Below, piece after piece: positions 34,573-44,167 of a stretch of 64,000 nt of DNA. The DNA lies in the NCBI RefSeq assembly GCF_917563885.1, contig NZ_CAKJTG010000004.1:29550-93549 (forward strand), in the 5' to 3' direction. The stretch comes from Pseudoneobacillus rhizosphaerae (GTDB lineage Bacteria > Bacillota > Bacilli > Bacillales > Cytobacillaceae). Position 1 is the stretch's first letter; each line of letters begins with the position of its first letter. Position numbers and translations under genes: made by a program. Below the pieces are notes generated by a model. It ran no database searches, was not told where the DNA came from, and saw only the letters and a list, made by a program, of their open reading frames with translations.

Positions 34573-34611
34573 GGCGCAGGTGCATTCACTCGCACCTTGC
34601 GCCTTTTTTTC
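34573..34611. terminator. Terminator shared by convergent genes
   Basis: GGCGCAGGTGC pairs with GCACCTTGCGCC (one bulge), followed by TTTTTTT on the plus strand and flanked by AATTTTA on the minus strand. Confidence 0.85.
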
Positions 34612-34621
34612 TCAAAACGGT

Positions 34622-35338
34622 TTAACACTTCATAATAAATTCAATAAATATCTTCTTCCCTATTTCATCCCCATTTACTGCTAATGCCTCTGGATGCCAT
34701 TGCACGCCAAGGACAAATTTATGCTCTTTACTCTCAATAGCTTCAATAATTCCATCCGAAGCAACACCTGAAATGATAAGGGGTTTCGGAACGTTACGAA
34801 CCGCCTGGTGATGATAGGTATTTACCTTGAATTGTGTTTGCCCTGCAATAGCCGCTAGTAAACTATTTTCTTCGACATTTACATAGTGCGCTAGGTGGGA
34901 ACGTGTGGCTTTTTGTGTGTGCTGCAGCAATGTCTCATTGTTTTGACTATAAATATCTTGGTACATGTCGCCACCTAGGGCAATATTTAAGATTTGAATC
35001 CCTCTACAAATGGCGAGAATCGGTTTATCTAACTCGAGCATCTTGTTAATCATCGCGATTTCAAAACTATCCCTGCCTGGTGAAATAATTCCAAGCTGTG
35101 GGTGTGGTTCCTCACCGAAAAACGTGGGGTCAATATCACCGCCACCAGTAACCACAAGTCCATCTAACATATTGGCTAGTTGTTTGACGTCACTATCAAG
35201 CCAAATCGGTAAGATGACAGGAACTCCTCCTGCATCAATAATCGCCTTAATATAATCACTTGAAAGACTATGCTTATAATCCAGTTCTACATGAGATGTT
35301 ACCCCAATGATTGGTTTCCTCATACTCAACATCAACAT
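34622..35338 (-). CDS. Class I glutamine amidotransferase-like hydrolase (PuuD type)
   Basis: 238 residues. PIIGVTSHVE at the start, GLVVTGGGDIDPTFFGEEPH, the nucleophile elbow AICRGIQILNIALGG and the His/Glu site GVQWHPEAL form the complete C26 peptidase set. The family cleaves gamma-glutamyl amides such as gamma-glutamyl-GABA. ATG at 35338 has GAGG 5 bases upstream; a further ATG at 35323 is possible. It is followed by the permease terminator and preceded by a glucosaminidase gene 18 bases away, so the latter two may be co-transcribed. Confidence 0.87.
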   Translation of the reverse strand: MLMLSMRKPIIGVTSHVELDYKHSLSSDYIKAIIDAGGVPVILPIWLDSDVKQLANMLDGLVVTGGGDIDPTFFGEEPHPQLGIISPGRDSFEIAMINKMLELDKPILAICRGIQILNIALGGDMYQDIYSQNNETLLQHTQKATRSHLAHYVNVEENSLLAAIAGQTQFKVNTYHHQAVRNVPKPLIISGVASDGIIEAIESKEHKFVLGVQWHPEALAVNGDEIGKKIFIEFIMKC

Positions 35339-35355
35339 CCATTCCTCAAATGACT

Positions 35356-36066
35356 TTATCGTTCACTTGATAGTTTTTGAAACATTCTTTGTAAAATTAG
35401 CGCTTCTGCCCATAATGGTAAAGGCTCATTAATTTGATCCTTCCATCTCTCGTTTGTTAAAAATCCTTGCTCGTATAACCAATTAATCCCTTCCATTTTC
35501 CATGCAGTTGGATCTACTTGATTCACGCCTTTTAATCGATTATATAAGGCAATAATTTTCTGACCATATGTGTCATTTGCCGCTAAGGCTTCATCAATAT
35601 TACGATATTTTGTTTTGTCGTATCCTGGGAATGCCCATTTACCTGCAAGTTCTTCCCAATTAGGGGCACTTCCTCTAACCACTAAATGAAAGCGCGGGTC
35701 CACTATTTTTTCGCCCGGAGGTAATGCCGCCTTCGTTGCATAGGCATAAAGGTGTTGAATTTGGGCTGTAACTCCTTGCTCTATCGTAGAAAAAGTAGCC
35801 CCAGAAGTGCCACCGGTTGCGCCAAGTCCAGCAAAGTTGTTTTGCGAAAGTCTAATGTCTCCTCCAAACCGGAACCAATTCGACTCCAAAATGGCTTGGC
35901 AAAATGCCACATCACCACGTACACCATATTTTCTTCCTACAGCTAAAAATTGCTCAGCAATCGCTGGATTAAAGGAGGGATTTACCGGCTTAACGAACTG
36001 AATCATTTGCTCAGCTGATACTTGATTGGATCCCATAATGGGGTTTTTCAGGATGGAACTACTCAT
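35356..36066 (-). CDS. Glucosaminidase domain cell-wall hydrolase
   Basis: 236 residues from the ATG at 36066, which follows AAGGAGGTG at ideal distance. A glucosaminidase (GH73-like) domain covers about 20-175: IAEQFLAVGRKYGVRGDVAFCQAILESNWFRFGG contains the ES.W pattern with the likely catalytic Glu, followed by NNFAGLGATGG. It would cleave the glycan strands of peptidoglycan. There is no signal peptide or wall-binding repeat, which recalls spore or phage-type lysins released by other means. The C-terminal 50 residues are unassigned. Confidence 0.8.
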   Translation of the reverse strand: MSSSILKNPIMGSNQVSAEQMIQFVKPVNPSFNPAIAEQFLAVGRKYGVRGDVAFCQAILESNWFRFGGDIRLSQNNFAGLGATGGTSGATFSTIEQGVTAQIQHLYAYATKAALPPGEKIVDPRFHLVVRGSAPNWEELAGKWAFPGYDKTKYRNIDEALAANDTYGQKIIALYNRLKGVNQVDPTAWKMEGINWLYEQGFLTNERWKDQINEPLPLWAEALILQRMFQKLSSER

Positions 36067-36194
36067 ATTGCACCTCCTTTTCGTGGTTTTACTTCGATTA
36101 AGCACAACCTTAAGAATTAAGTTATCATAGATAAACTATGCATAATTCTCCAAAAAGGAAACTAATTATAATGGGTGTCCCAACTAGTACAGGA

Positions 36195-36231
36195 CAAAAA
36201 AGAAAGGATCGCTTTAAAAAGCAACCCTTTC
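36195..36231 (-). terminator. Terminator of the DHA2 transporter gene
   Basis: GAAAGG..GCTTT pairs with AAAGC..CCTTTC. On the minus strand it is followed by TTTTTTG. Confidence 0.75.
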
Positions 36232-36244
36232 ATCAAATAATCTT

Positions 36245-37582
36245 TTACCCAACCATTCGATTTTCATCGGTTGAAGATGCATTCTTTATAAACCAAGAGG
36301 AAAGTAGTGCTAATATACTTCCATAAAAGCCATAGACAAACAATCGGTGAATTCCCTCCATATTATCGGATCCACTTATTAGTAACGCACCCATTATCGT
36401 TACTCCTATGACAGTACCTATGCTTCGGCAAAACATAAAGAACGAAGTGGAAATCCCCTTTTCATGCGGACCAACAAGCTGTTGTACTCCAATCACTCCG
36501 ACAGTCGATAATAAACCAAAGGCCATTCCTTGGACAATCATGACCGCAAATACATACCAAAATCCATGACTTTCATTTAATAACATTAAGAAAACCCCTG
36601 ATATGAACAACAAGATATTTCCACTGATGATCAATTTTCGATAACCATATTTCAAGATCCATTTTCCAGCCGGAACCGACATACTCATCCATCCAAGAGC
36701 CTGGCTAAGTAAGGCCAATCCGCTGACGAATAACGAAAGCCCAGCTACATTTTGTAAGAAAAGCGGGATAAAGCTTGAAGTACCAAATAGTGCAACATTC
36801 CCTAAAAATCCGTTTAAATTCATCCATGTAATGGTTTTATGTTTAAACATAGATAAAGGGATAATGGGTGATGTCTGTTTTTTCTCATAAAAGTAAAAAC
36901 CAACAAGTACTACTATCCCTATGAGAAGGTACATCCATCTATTCTGCTCCACAATGGTTACCATAAGCAGTAGAGTGACCCCTGCACCAAAAAGAATGGA
37001 TCCTAAATAATCGACACTAGCCTTTTTAGGCTGATACTTTTCTTTGTATGGTATAAGTGTTAATAAAGCAATTATACAAATAGGCAGATTTACATAGAAA
37101 ATCCATCTCCATGTCATGTATTCAACGAAGAATGCACCTAGTAAAGGGGCAAGGATTGCTGATAATCCCCACATTCCTGTTAATAAAGCTTGGATTTTTC
37201 CTCTCTTCTCGATTGAAAAAAGATCGCCTGCTATAATCGCAGGAAATGGCATCATAAATCCTGCCCCCATCCCTTGAATGGCACGGAAAAGGACTAATTG
37301 AATCATATTGTCTGCAGTCCCACAAAGCATTGAACCAATAAGGAAGACGACAATTCCAGAGGCAAACACTCTTTTTCTACCAAATAAATCGGATAATCTG
37401 CCCGCTACTGGTGCAAGAATCGTACTTGCAATCATATAAGAAGCAAAGGACCAAGCATACAACTCAATTCTTCCTAGCTCACCAGCAATAATCGGCATCG
37501 TCGTGTTCATAATCGTTGTATCCATCGATGCGACTAGCATCGCCAGGACTATACTTATCATTACTGAAGTTCTACTATTCAT
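36245..37582 (-). CDS. MFS transporter, DHA2 (EmrB/QacA) type
   Basis: About 445 residues from the ATG at 37582 (GGGGG nine bases upstream). The motif LVASMDTTIMNTTMPII in helix 1 is diagnostic for the DHA2 14-helix drug:proton antiporters, and GRLSDLFGRKRVF is the MFS loop signature. IPLFLQNVAGLS lies in a later helix. The family exports drugs or toxic metabolites; the substrate is not known. No regulator gene is adjacent. Confidence 0.87.
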   Translation of the reverse strand: MNSRTSVMISIVLAMLVASMDTTIMNTTMPIIAGELGRIELYAWSFASYMIASTILAPVAGRLSDLFGRKRVFASGIVVFLIGSMLCGTADNMIQLVLFRAIQGMGAGFMMPFPAIIAGDLFSIEKRGKIQALLTGMWGLSAILAPLLGAFFVEYMTWRWIFYVNLPICIIALLTLIPYKEKYQPKKASVDYLGSILFGAGVTLLLMVTIVEQNRWMYLLIGIVVLVGFYFYEKKQTSPIIPLSMFKHKTITWMNLNGFLGNVALFGTSSFIPLFLQNVAGLSLFVSGLALLSQALGWMSMSVPAGKWILKYGYRKLIISGNILLFISGVFLMLLNESHGFWYVFAVMIVQGMAFGLLSTVGVIGVQQLVGPHEKGISTSFFMFCRSIGTVIGVTIMGALLISGSDNMEGIHRLFVYGFYGSILALLSSWFIKNASSTDENRMVG

Positions 37583-37667
37583 ATGTACTAACCCCCATGT
37601 TCTATCCAAGGTATTATTTTACTTTATTTAGACCTGCCTTGTCACGAAGGGGATTATGATTATCATT

Positions 37668-39053
37668 TTAATCTAATGCTCCAGGAAATCCTTGTAGCAT
37701 ATAAGCCATATGAACAATCCCATCTTCAAAGTCTTGCAGTCTAATGGATTCATTTGGCGCATGTGCCTTTGAGCCAACCCAACCAACACCTGTACTGACA
37801 ATGGGAAGCTTGAGCTTTTCACCAAATTCGAACATAGGACCTGTACCTGCAGAGTTAGGGGCTAAAATCCCTTCCTTTCCATATACTTGCGTAGCAGTGT
37901 CCATTACATGTGAAATAAATGGGTGGCTAAAATCAGAACGATACGCCTTTTGTCCATTTACCATCGTGACCTTGATATCATGGAATCCATGTTTTTCTAA
38001 ATGGTTTTGGATACATTCAAGAATATGATTTGGGTCTTGTCCAGGAACTAAACGACAATCCATTTTCGCCTTTGCACTTTTAGGCAGGACTGTTTTTGCC
38101 CCTTCCCCTGTATAGCCGCTAACGAAACCACAAATCGTCATGGTTGGTTGTAAGACCATTGCTGTTCTTGGGTCTTCACCTTTTGCGGACGTAATTAATG
38201 GCCTTTTTAAGCCATATAAGTTTGTAACTGCTTCTTCACTAAAAGGTAAAGCCTGAACTGCCTTCTTTACTTCATCTGATGGCTCCTCAATTCCATCAAA
38301 GAATCCCTCGACTATTATTTCATTTTGTTGATTTTTCATAGTCGCAAGTGCTTGAACTAATCTCCATGCAGCATTATCTACATATGCCCCGACAGAAGAA
38401 TGCATATCAATATCTGCTCCAAAACAGGTAAACTCCAAGTACGCCATTCCTTTTATACCTGCTACCATACTTATTCGATCTTGTTCATCCTTACCGCCAA
38501 ATTCCCATATACAGGCATCAGCTAGGAATCGATCCCGATATTTTTCAAGATATGGTGCAAGATTAGGGCTACCTATTTCTTCTTCCCCTTCTATGAGAAA
38601 TTTAATGTTACAAGGTAATCCCCCTTGAAGATTCTGCAGTATTTTTATCGCAGTTAATCTGGCTACTAAATCCCCTTTATTATCGGCTACTCCTCTAGCA
38701 AAAAGCTTTCCGTCTCTAACGGTAGACTCAAAGGGCTCTGATTCCCATTCGTCAAGTGGATCTGGTGGCTGAACATCATAATGGTTATAAAAGAGTAATG
38801 TTTTTGTAGCATCACCATTACTTCCCGCTGGAAAAAATCCATAGATAACAGGATTTCCACCTAAATCATCCAAAATCTCAGCTTCGCCATCTGCATCCTC
38901 TATCATTTTTACAACAAATTCAACCGTTTCGGGAATTGCCATATTCTGTGCTGAAACAGTAGGAAATTTGAGATATTGCTTTAATACATCTAATGCAGTT
39001 GGAACTAATTCATTTGCTTCATGTTTTAGCGAATTTAAATTAACCTGATTCAT
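37668..39053 (-). CDS. M20 family metallopeptidase (dipeptidase-like)
   Basis: 461 residues. The two-zinc centre is visible: TLLFYNHYDVQP, RGVADNKGDLVARL, FLIEGEEEIGSPNL, and later metal-site and substrate residues near DMHSSVGAYVDNAAWRL and FGEKLKLPIVSTGVG. YDVQPPDPLDEWESEPFE is characteristic of the ArgE/DapE/ACY1 peptidases that act on dipeptides or N-acyl amino acids. It has no signal peptide, so it is cytoplasmic and probably handles imported peptides. ATG start with AAGGGAGA upstream. Confidence 0.9.
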   Translation of the reverse strand: MNQVNLNSLKHEANELVPTALDVLKQYLKFPTVSAQNMAIPETVEFVVKMIEDADGEAEILDDLGGNPVIYGFFPAGSNGDATKTLLFYNHYDVQPPDPLDEWESEPFESTVRDGKLFARGVADNKGDLVARLTAIKILQNLQGGLPCNIKFLIEGEEEIGSPNLAPYLEKYRDRFLADACIWEFGGKDEQDRISMVAGIKGMAYLEFTCFGADIDMHSSVGAYVDNAAWRLVQALATMKNQQNEIIVEGFFDGIEEPSDEVKKAVQALPFSEEAVTNLYGLKRPLITSAKGEDPRTAMVLQPTMTICGFVSGYTGEGAKTVLPKSAKAKMDCRLVPGQDPNHILECIQNHLEKHGFHDIKVTMVNGQKAYRSDFSHPFISHVMDTATQVYGKEGILAPNSAGTGPMFEFGEKLKLPIVSTGVGWVGSKAHAPNESIRLQDFEDGIVHMAYMLQGFPGALD

Positions 39054-39171
39054 ATTAAATCTCCCTTCTATCCTGTTTATTAGTATTTCGATAGACGAAT
39101 TAGTATTCCTCTATTTTTGAGAATAATCAGTAAATTATTATTTAACTTACATGCAAATAGGACAAATTAAA

Positions 39172-39210
39172 AAAGGCAAAAGCTCGTTTGAACTTCCGCC
39201 CCTTTTAATT
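39172..39210 (-). terminator. Imperfect terminator after the membrane-protein gene
   Basis: Minus strand AAAAGGGGCGGAAG pairs imperfectly with CTTTTGCCTTTTTT. Confidence 0.5.
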
Positions 39211-39222
39211 AGACTTTTATAT

Positions 39223-39711
39223 TTAATAGGTACTAAAAATATGAAGTAATGCCATTAAAAAAAATACAAAAGCTGTCAGGATATGCGACTTTCTCCGTGT
39301 CCCACTTGCCTTTTTACTTCTTAGATAGCCTGCTATTAATGTGAAAATTAAGCCAATTGCGGCTAGTAAACCTGTAAGTAATTTCGGTTTCGTTAAGTCA
39401 AAGGGAATACTAAAAACGATGAAGATAATATGTAGGATGATTAAGCTTGCTGCCGATATGGCAATGGGTACGTGTACCTTCATAACCTTTCTTGAAATTT
39501 TGGCTAAGGTTAATTTCACTTTTCGCTTTTTCGATTTTCTAATGATGAGAAAAATAAAGTACATATTAAGATTTAATAATATCAGGATGACCGCAAATTG
39601 AGAAAATACAGTGGCGAATTGTAGGAAAAGACCATCGGTTTGATGAAGTAAACTCCAAGCCACCATTCCGACAATAATCATTAAATTAACAAAAAGCCAA
39701 ATGGCAACCAA
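39223..39711 (-). CDS. Five-helix membrane protein with paired histidines
   Basis: 162 residues from TTG at 39711, preceded by TTAGGAGGTG at 7 bases. Five membrane helices are predicted. Histidines lie in VHVPIAISAASLIILHIIFIV and again in SHILTAFVFFLMALLHIFSTY, an arrangement seen in cytochrome-b561-like or ferric-reductase-like helices. Haem binding is therefore possible but not shown. The family is not identified. It follows the 85-aa gene with an 11-base gap, so the two are probably co-transcribed. Confidence 0.65.
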   Translation of the reverse strand: MVAIWLFVNLMIIVGMVAWSLLHQTDGLFLQFATVFSQFAVILILLNLNMYFIFLIIRKSKKRKVKLTLAKISRKVMKVHVPIAISAASLIILHIIFIVFSIPFDLTKPKLLTGLLAAIGLIFTLIAGYLRSKKASGTRRKSHILTAFVFFLMALLHIFSTY

Positions 39712-39722
39712 TTTTACACCTC

Positions 39723-39980
39723 CTAAGGAAAGTAGATTTCGATAACAGATACATCCCACTCTACGACATAAAAATTCGGAAATTGACTATCCTTCCTTAT
39801 TTTAAAGTGAGCTGGTAGATCAATTTGCCTAAGAGGCTTACATTCCTTCATAAATAGTATCGAGTTGTTATCCGTTTGGATTTTATCAAAATGAAAACCA
39901 CATCTGTTCACCAATTCATCATCATGATATTCATTAATAATTGTTTGCCTTTCCTTATATTTTACTAGCCTATTTAACAT
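39723..39980 (-). CDS. Conserved-looking small protein (85 aa)
   Basis: ATG at 39980 with GGTGGAG six bases upstream. The product is soluble, mixed charge and lacks a signal or membrane segment; it starts MLNRLVKYKERQ and ends FYVVEWDVSVIEIYFP. No family is recognised. It precedes the five-helix membrane protein in a tight two-gene unit. Confidence 0.6.
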   Translation of the reverse strand: MLNRLVKYKERQTIINEYHDDELVNRCGFHFDKIQTDNNSILFMKECKPLRQIDLPAHFKIRKDSQFPNFYVVEWDVSVIEIYFP

Positions 39981-40206
39981 TTAGTCTCCACCTTCATTTA
40001 TATTTACACTTTAAATATAGCTCGAATGTTAAATGCAAGAAGTGAAGTATATTATAGTTTAGGTTTTAAGAATGTTCTTCCATTCTTAAAGTGACTTTTT
40101 TACTAAAACCAGTAAGGTGGAAGGATTTTTACATTTATGTTAAACATTTGCGAATACTATTGAAGATATCGTTTTCAAATTTTCTTTGAAGAAAGGAAAA
40201 ACGCAT

Positions 40207-40968
40207 ATGTCTAAAATTCACTATATCATATTGGCCTTAACCATTCTTTTAGTCACTGCATGTAATCAGAATCAGAAGGATCTTCAGGAAGTCCAGTATA
40301 GGAATTTAAGAAATACAAGCAATACTAATACAAACTTTGAAAATATGACTTACGATACAAACCAAGACCCTATTACAGAACCATACACTGAAAACACTAA
40401 CGAAACTCCCATTCAAAATGATTCATTACAAACCGATGATGATGTTTCAGATCAAGAAAAAATCAGTCAGGCAGAAATCGATTTAAACTCACCAGCCCAG
40501 GAAGCCTTTCCTCTTTTCATGACTGATTTCCAACAAAGATGGAATGCTATTTCGGATGAACAAACTGGTGACTTGTATATTCATCATTTTCGGCAACTGA
40601 CTAATGCAAGGCATTTTCAGTCTTCTCTAACAGAACAGCTTATAATAGAAGTCCTTACACAGGATAATAAACAAATTAACAAGATAAGTATCATTAGTAC
40701 GAGCAAGACCAAGGGTGAGATTCTTCAAATGCTAACAAGTTGGTGGCAAGTTTTATTAATCACAAATCCTCAATCTGAGGTCCATGAAATAGACACGATC
40801 TTTTCGGAAATTGGGATTGGTCCAAATTCCAATTTTGAAGATTTACAAACTGTGTCTTTTACCTTCGGAGGGCTTCAGTATAAGGTAACTCCTTCCCAAA
40901 CTGGTATTTTATTTGAGGCCATTTATCCAAATTTATCGAAGAACCCATCTCTACAAGGGGGGACTTAA
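40207..40968 (+). CDS. Lipoprotein of unknown function
   Basis: 253 residues from the ATG at 40207 (GAAAGGA nine bases upstream; a TTG at 40186 is also in frame). A signal peptide with lipobox LVTAC is followed by an Asn/Thr/Gln-rich spacer up to about residue 95. A folded C-terminal part contains FPLFMTDFQQRWNAISDEQTGDL. No domain recognised. The GH18 gene starts one base after the stop, so the two are an operon and the lipoprotein may assist the same surface process. Confidence 0.7.
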   Translation: MSKIHYIILALTILLVTACNQNQKDLQEVQYRNLRNTSNTNTNFENMTYDTNQDPITEPYTENTNETPIQNDSLQTDDDVSDQEKISQAEIDLNSPAQEAFPLFMTDFQQRWNAISDEQTGDLYIHHFRQLTNARHFQSSLTEQLIIEVLTQDNKQINKISIISTSKTKGEILQMLTSWWQVLLITNPQSEVHEIDTIFSEIGIGPNSNFEDLQTVSFTFGGLQYKVTPSQTGILFEAIYPNLSKNPSLQGGT

Positions 40969-40969
40969 T

Positions 40970-42586
40970 ATGAATAAGTTCATTTTAATCCTCATATTTT
41001 TGACTACTTTACTCTTACCAATGAAGGATTTAAAAGCTGAAGAAGCGATGTTTAATATGTCTTACATCTATTTTGGAAGCCCGAATACTTATGTTGCACA
41101 GGTTGATAAAACCAAAGGCAGTTTAAAGGTGGTTTCTCCTAATTATTTTGATGTAAATGAACAAGGTGAATTGGAGGTCACTTGGAAATTACAATCTTCC
41201 TTTGTTAATGAAATGCATCGACGCGGGATTAAGGTTGTCCCATTTTTAGCTAACCATTGGAATTTAACAGCTGGAATTAATGGATTAAAGAATCGTGATA
41301 AGCTTGCTAAGGATATTGCCAAAGCAATCGACCAATATAATTTAGATGGTGTAAATGTAGATATTGAAGGACTTGGTCATAGCTACCGAAATGATCATAA
41401 TGAATTGCTTCGCTTGCTTCGCTTGTATATACCAAAACAAAAACAGGTTTCCGTTTCAGTTGCTGCTAATCCAAGCAATTACCAAAAAGGCTGGCATGGG
41501 TTTTATGATTATAAAACATTGTCAGATCACTCTGATTATCTGATGATAATGGCTTATGATGAAAGCTGGGAATCTCCTGATAGCCCCATTGGACCTGTTG
41601 CAAGTCTATCGTTTTCAGAACGTTCCATTCTATATGCTATCAATCAAGGTGTTCCAAAGAGTAAAATCGTTTATGGTTTACCCTTTTATGGTCGGCTTTG
41701 GAAGCTGGATGGGCCAACGACCGAAGGTATAAATATAACGGGAAGAGGACTTTCTAGTACGAGGATTGAGCCTCTCTTAAATAAATTCAACGGAAAATCT
41801 TTCTTTGATGAAAAATCACAAACACCGTATGCCAAATTCACTATTCCTAAAAATCAGTATGATTTTGTTGGATCATTAAAGATTACAGAAGGTGAATACA
41901 TAGTTTGGTATGAAAATGAACGTTCAATTAAAACAAAATTACGACTTCCAAAAAAACACAACATAAAAGGTACTGGTTCTTGGGCTCTTTATCATGAAAC
42001 TGCAGATACTTGGGACTATTATACCTTATGGTTAAATAACAGGTTTTTTGCGGATGTACCAAACGGTTTTTGGGCGGAGGAAGACATTCTCCATGTGTCA
42101 TCAAAAGGTTGGATGAACGGAACTACGAATACAAAATTCTTACCTGGTGGCTCATTGACTAGGGCACAAGCAGCGTTAATTTTAGTTAGAGCATTAGGTT
42201 ACGAGTCGATGAATCCAAAGGAGTATGTTTTTAAGGATACAATAAGACATAATGCTCGAAAAGAAATTGAAATAGCAAGAGAACTTGGTATGATTAAAGG
42301 TGTTAGTAGGACTGACTATAATCCAAATTCTCCTGTAACACGAGCACAATTAGCCACTATGCTTTCCAACATTTTTAAATATGCGCCAAATGAAAATGAA
42401 CCAAATCCGTTTTCCGATGTTTCTCCACTTAACACTCATTTTGATGCGATTCAGGCAATGAGTCAACATGGATATATTACAGGACTAGAAGGGCGTTTTC
42501 GACCAGGTGATAACACATCAAGAGCCCAAATGGCTACAATGATGACGAGAATGTCCGAGGAATTTGAAGCATTGAAGGCACAATAG
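40970..42586 (+). CDS. S-layer-anchored GH18 glycosidase
   Basis: 538 residues. A signal peptide (1-23) is followed by a GH18 TIM barrel (about 27-355) with the catalytic stretch LDGVNVDIEGL, where Glu133 is the predicted acid. MIMAYDESW, YGLPFYGRLW and GTGSWALYHE are typical of YaaH/SleL-like N-acetylglucosaminidases. Three SLH domains fill 375-538 (TRAQAAL, TRAQLAT, SRAQMAT) and should bind the wall polymer. The likely substrate is peptidoglycan or chitin-like glycan. ATG start behind AAGGGGGGA, one base after the lipoprotein gene. It is the second SLH protein in the window. Confidence 0.9.
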   Translation: MNKFILILIFLTTLLLPMKDLKAEEAMFNMSYIYFGSPNTYVAQVDKTKGSLKVVSPNYFDVNEQGELEVTWKLQSSFVNEMHRRGIKVVPFLANHWNLTAGINGLKNRDKLAKDIAKAIDQYNLDGVNVDIEGLGHSYRNDHNELLRLLRLYIPKQKQVSVSVAANPSNYQKGWHGFYDYKTLSDHSDYLMIMAYDESWESPDSPIGPVASLSFSERSILYAINQGVPKSKIVYGLPFYGRLWKLDGPTTEGINITGRGLSSTRIEPLLNKFNGKSFFDEKSQTPYAKFTIPKNQYDFVGSLKITEGEYIVWYENERSIKTKLRLPKKHNIKGTGSWALYHETADTWDYYTLWLNNRFFADVPNGFWAEEDILHVSSKGWMNGTTNTKFLPGGSLTRAQAALILVRALGYESMNPKEYVFKDTIRHNARKEIEIARELGMIKGVSRTDYNPNSPVTRAQLATMLSNIFKYAPNENEPNPFSDVSPLNTHFDAIQAMSQHGYITGLEGRFRPGDNTSRAQMATMMTRMSEEFEALKAQ

Positions 42587-42603
42587 CGCAATTCATCGAA
42601 ATC

Positions 42604-42646
42604 AAATAAGGTCAGTTTTACCACTATGGTAAACTGACCTCATTTG
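42604..42646. terminator. Bidirectional terminator
   Basis: AAAT.AGGTCAGTTT pairs with AAACTGACCT.ATTT between the convergent GH18 and MFS genes. Confidence 0.8.
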
Positions 42647-42648
42647 AT

Positions 42649-43887
42649 TTATGTTTCAACTGTAGTTTGAACATCAAGCCTTGTTAATTCAACTCTTTTA
42701 AAAATAAAGATGCAGACGAGACCTCCGATAAATATGGCAGTTCCTCCAAGAAGCATAAGTGGTTGAATCGTTAGAAGCTCATGGAGCCAGCCTGTAAGCA
42801 GCATGGTTGTCACCATAAAACCCATAAATGTTGTGTTGATTGTCATCATCGTCCGACCTTGATAGGCATAATCAACCTTTGTTTGGAGAAGTGTGGACAT
42901 TCCAATATTAAAGGCAATTTGACCTGCACAAAAAAAGATAATAAAACTTGATGTGATAAAGAAATTAGGATAGAAGACCGTGCCAGCTAATCCAATTCCC
43001 ATAATAACCATTCCGTATGAGATTAAACGGGTGTTAGAGAGTTTGCTTTTACCAATGATAAGCGAAAAAAGTAGCATTCCAGCCCCTTGAATAGCAATTA
43101 GCCACCCGTAAACTTCTTCACTTAGACCAAGAAATTCTGTTATAACAAATACGGTTGAAACATTCACGATTCCAGCCCCTATTCCAAAAGGAATATTAGA
43201 TATTAGCAATGACCTCACAATCGGAGTTCTCCAAGTAAACTGGAAGCCTTCTTTCATATCACCCCAAACGGAGCTAAATCCTTTTGTTACTTTTTTAATA
43301 GAAATATCTTCTTTACGGGGAACTCGAATTGTATGCACTAGCAAAGCAGAAATCACAAAGCAGAGGACATTAATAATCAGAGACCAAACTGGTCCTAGCC
43401 AAAAATAAATCGTAGTACCTAATCCTGACCCAATTATGAGCATCGTACTGATCGATAATTGACGTAGACTTGCTGCCATTTTCCGATCTTCTTCTGGGAC
43501 GAATTGCATAACAAAAGCTGAACCTGGAGCTCGATAAAACAACGTCCCAATCGCACATAAAAAAGCACCGATATAGATTAAGACGATTGATTGAAAATAA
43601 AGCGCTAATACAAAGGTTAAAACTAAGAAAGCACGGGATAAATTGGAATAAATGATTGTTTTTTTTCGATCCCACCGATCGGCAAACACACCTACAAAAG
43701 TACCGAAGAGAAATATGGGAGCAAATTCAAAGAACATTGTTGTTGAGACGGCAACTGAAGAGTGATTGGAAAGATCCAGCACCAAAAACATAAGAGTCAT
43801 ATTTCTTACCCAATCACCAAACTCTGAAAACCATGTGGATATCCAATAACGTAAAAACAAAGGATTTCCGCGGAGAAACTGTAACAT
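42649..43887 (-). CDS. MFS transporter (MFS_3 / EntS-like)
   Basis: 412 residues, about 12 membrane helices. It begins FLRGNPLFLRYWISTWFSEFGDW, typical of the MFS_3 group, with GVFADRWDRKK as the MFS loop and FYRAPGSAFVMQFVPEEDR after helix 4. Relatives export siderophores, macrolides or other drugs; the substrate is unknown here. ATG start behind GAGAGGGG. It stands alone, convergent with the GH18 operon. Confidence 0.85.
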   Translation of the reverse strand: MLQFLRGNPLFLRYWISTWFSEFGDWVRNMTLMFLVLDLSNHSSVAVSTTMFFEFAPIFLFGTFVGVFADRWDRKKTIIYSNLSRAFLVLTFVLALYFQSIVLIYIGAFLCAIGTLFYRAPGSAFVMQFVPEEDRKMAASLRQLSISTMLIIGSGLGTTIYFWLGPVWSLIINVLCFVISALLVHTIRVPRKEDISIKKVTKGFSSVWGDMKEGFQFTWRTPIVRSLLISNIPFGIGAGIVNVSTVFVITEFLGLSEEVYGWLIAIQGAGMLLFSLIIGKSKLSNTRLISYGMVIMGIGLAGTVFYPNFFITSSFIIFFCAGQIAFNIGMSTLLQTKVDYAYQGRTMMTINTTFMGFMVTTMLLTGWLHELLTIQPLMLLGGTAIFIGGLVCIFIFKRVELTRLDVQTTVET

Positions 43888-44081
43888 GTAATACCCCTCT
43901 CTAACTACCTAAAAATTTTTCAGAGTTTACACCTAAGAAGCTTTATCTCTTTAGTTTAATTGGTTTTATGATTGAAAGCACGGAAAACTAAGATAAGGAG
44001 TATTAGAGATGTTCGACAATTTCCGCCATTCCCATTTCTACTTACTAGTTTTTTTAATCCCCTCTTCATCCTGTGAATAAA

Positions 44082-44116
44082 AAACACTGTCAGAGTTATC
44101 TAACAGTGTTTTAGAA
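44082..44116 (-). terminator. Terminator of the SEC-C gene
   Basis: AACACTGT.AGA and TCT.ACAGTGTT arms; on the minus strand GTGTTTTTTATT follows. Confidence 0.8.
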
Positions 44117-44167
44117 TGTTTAGAAGTATTAAAAATAGGTCTTACATACTTACCGCAATCTGGTCTT

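Noticed and set aside
44009-44080. 23-codon ORF with AAGGAG upstream and a hairpin after it
   Set aside because: Too short to judge; the hairpin is fully explained as the terminator of the SEC-C gene on the other strand.
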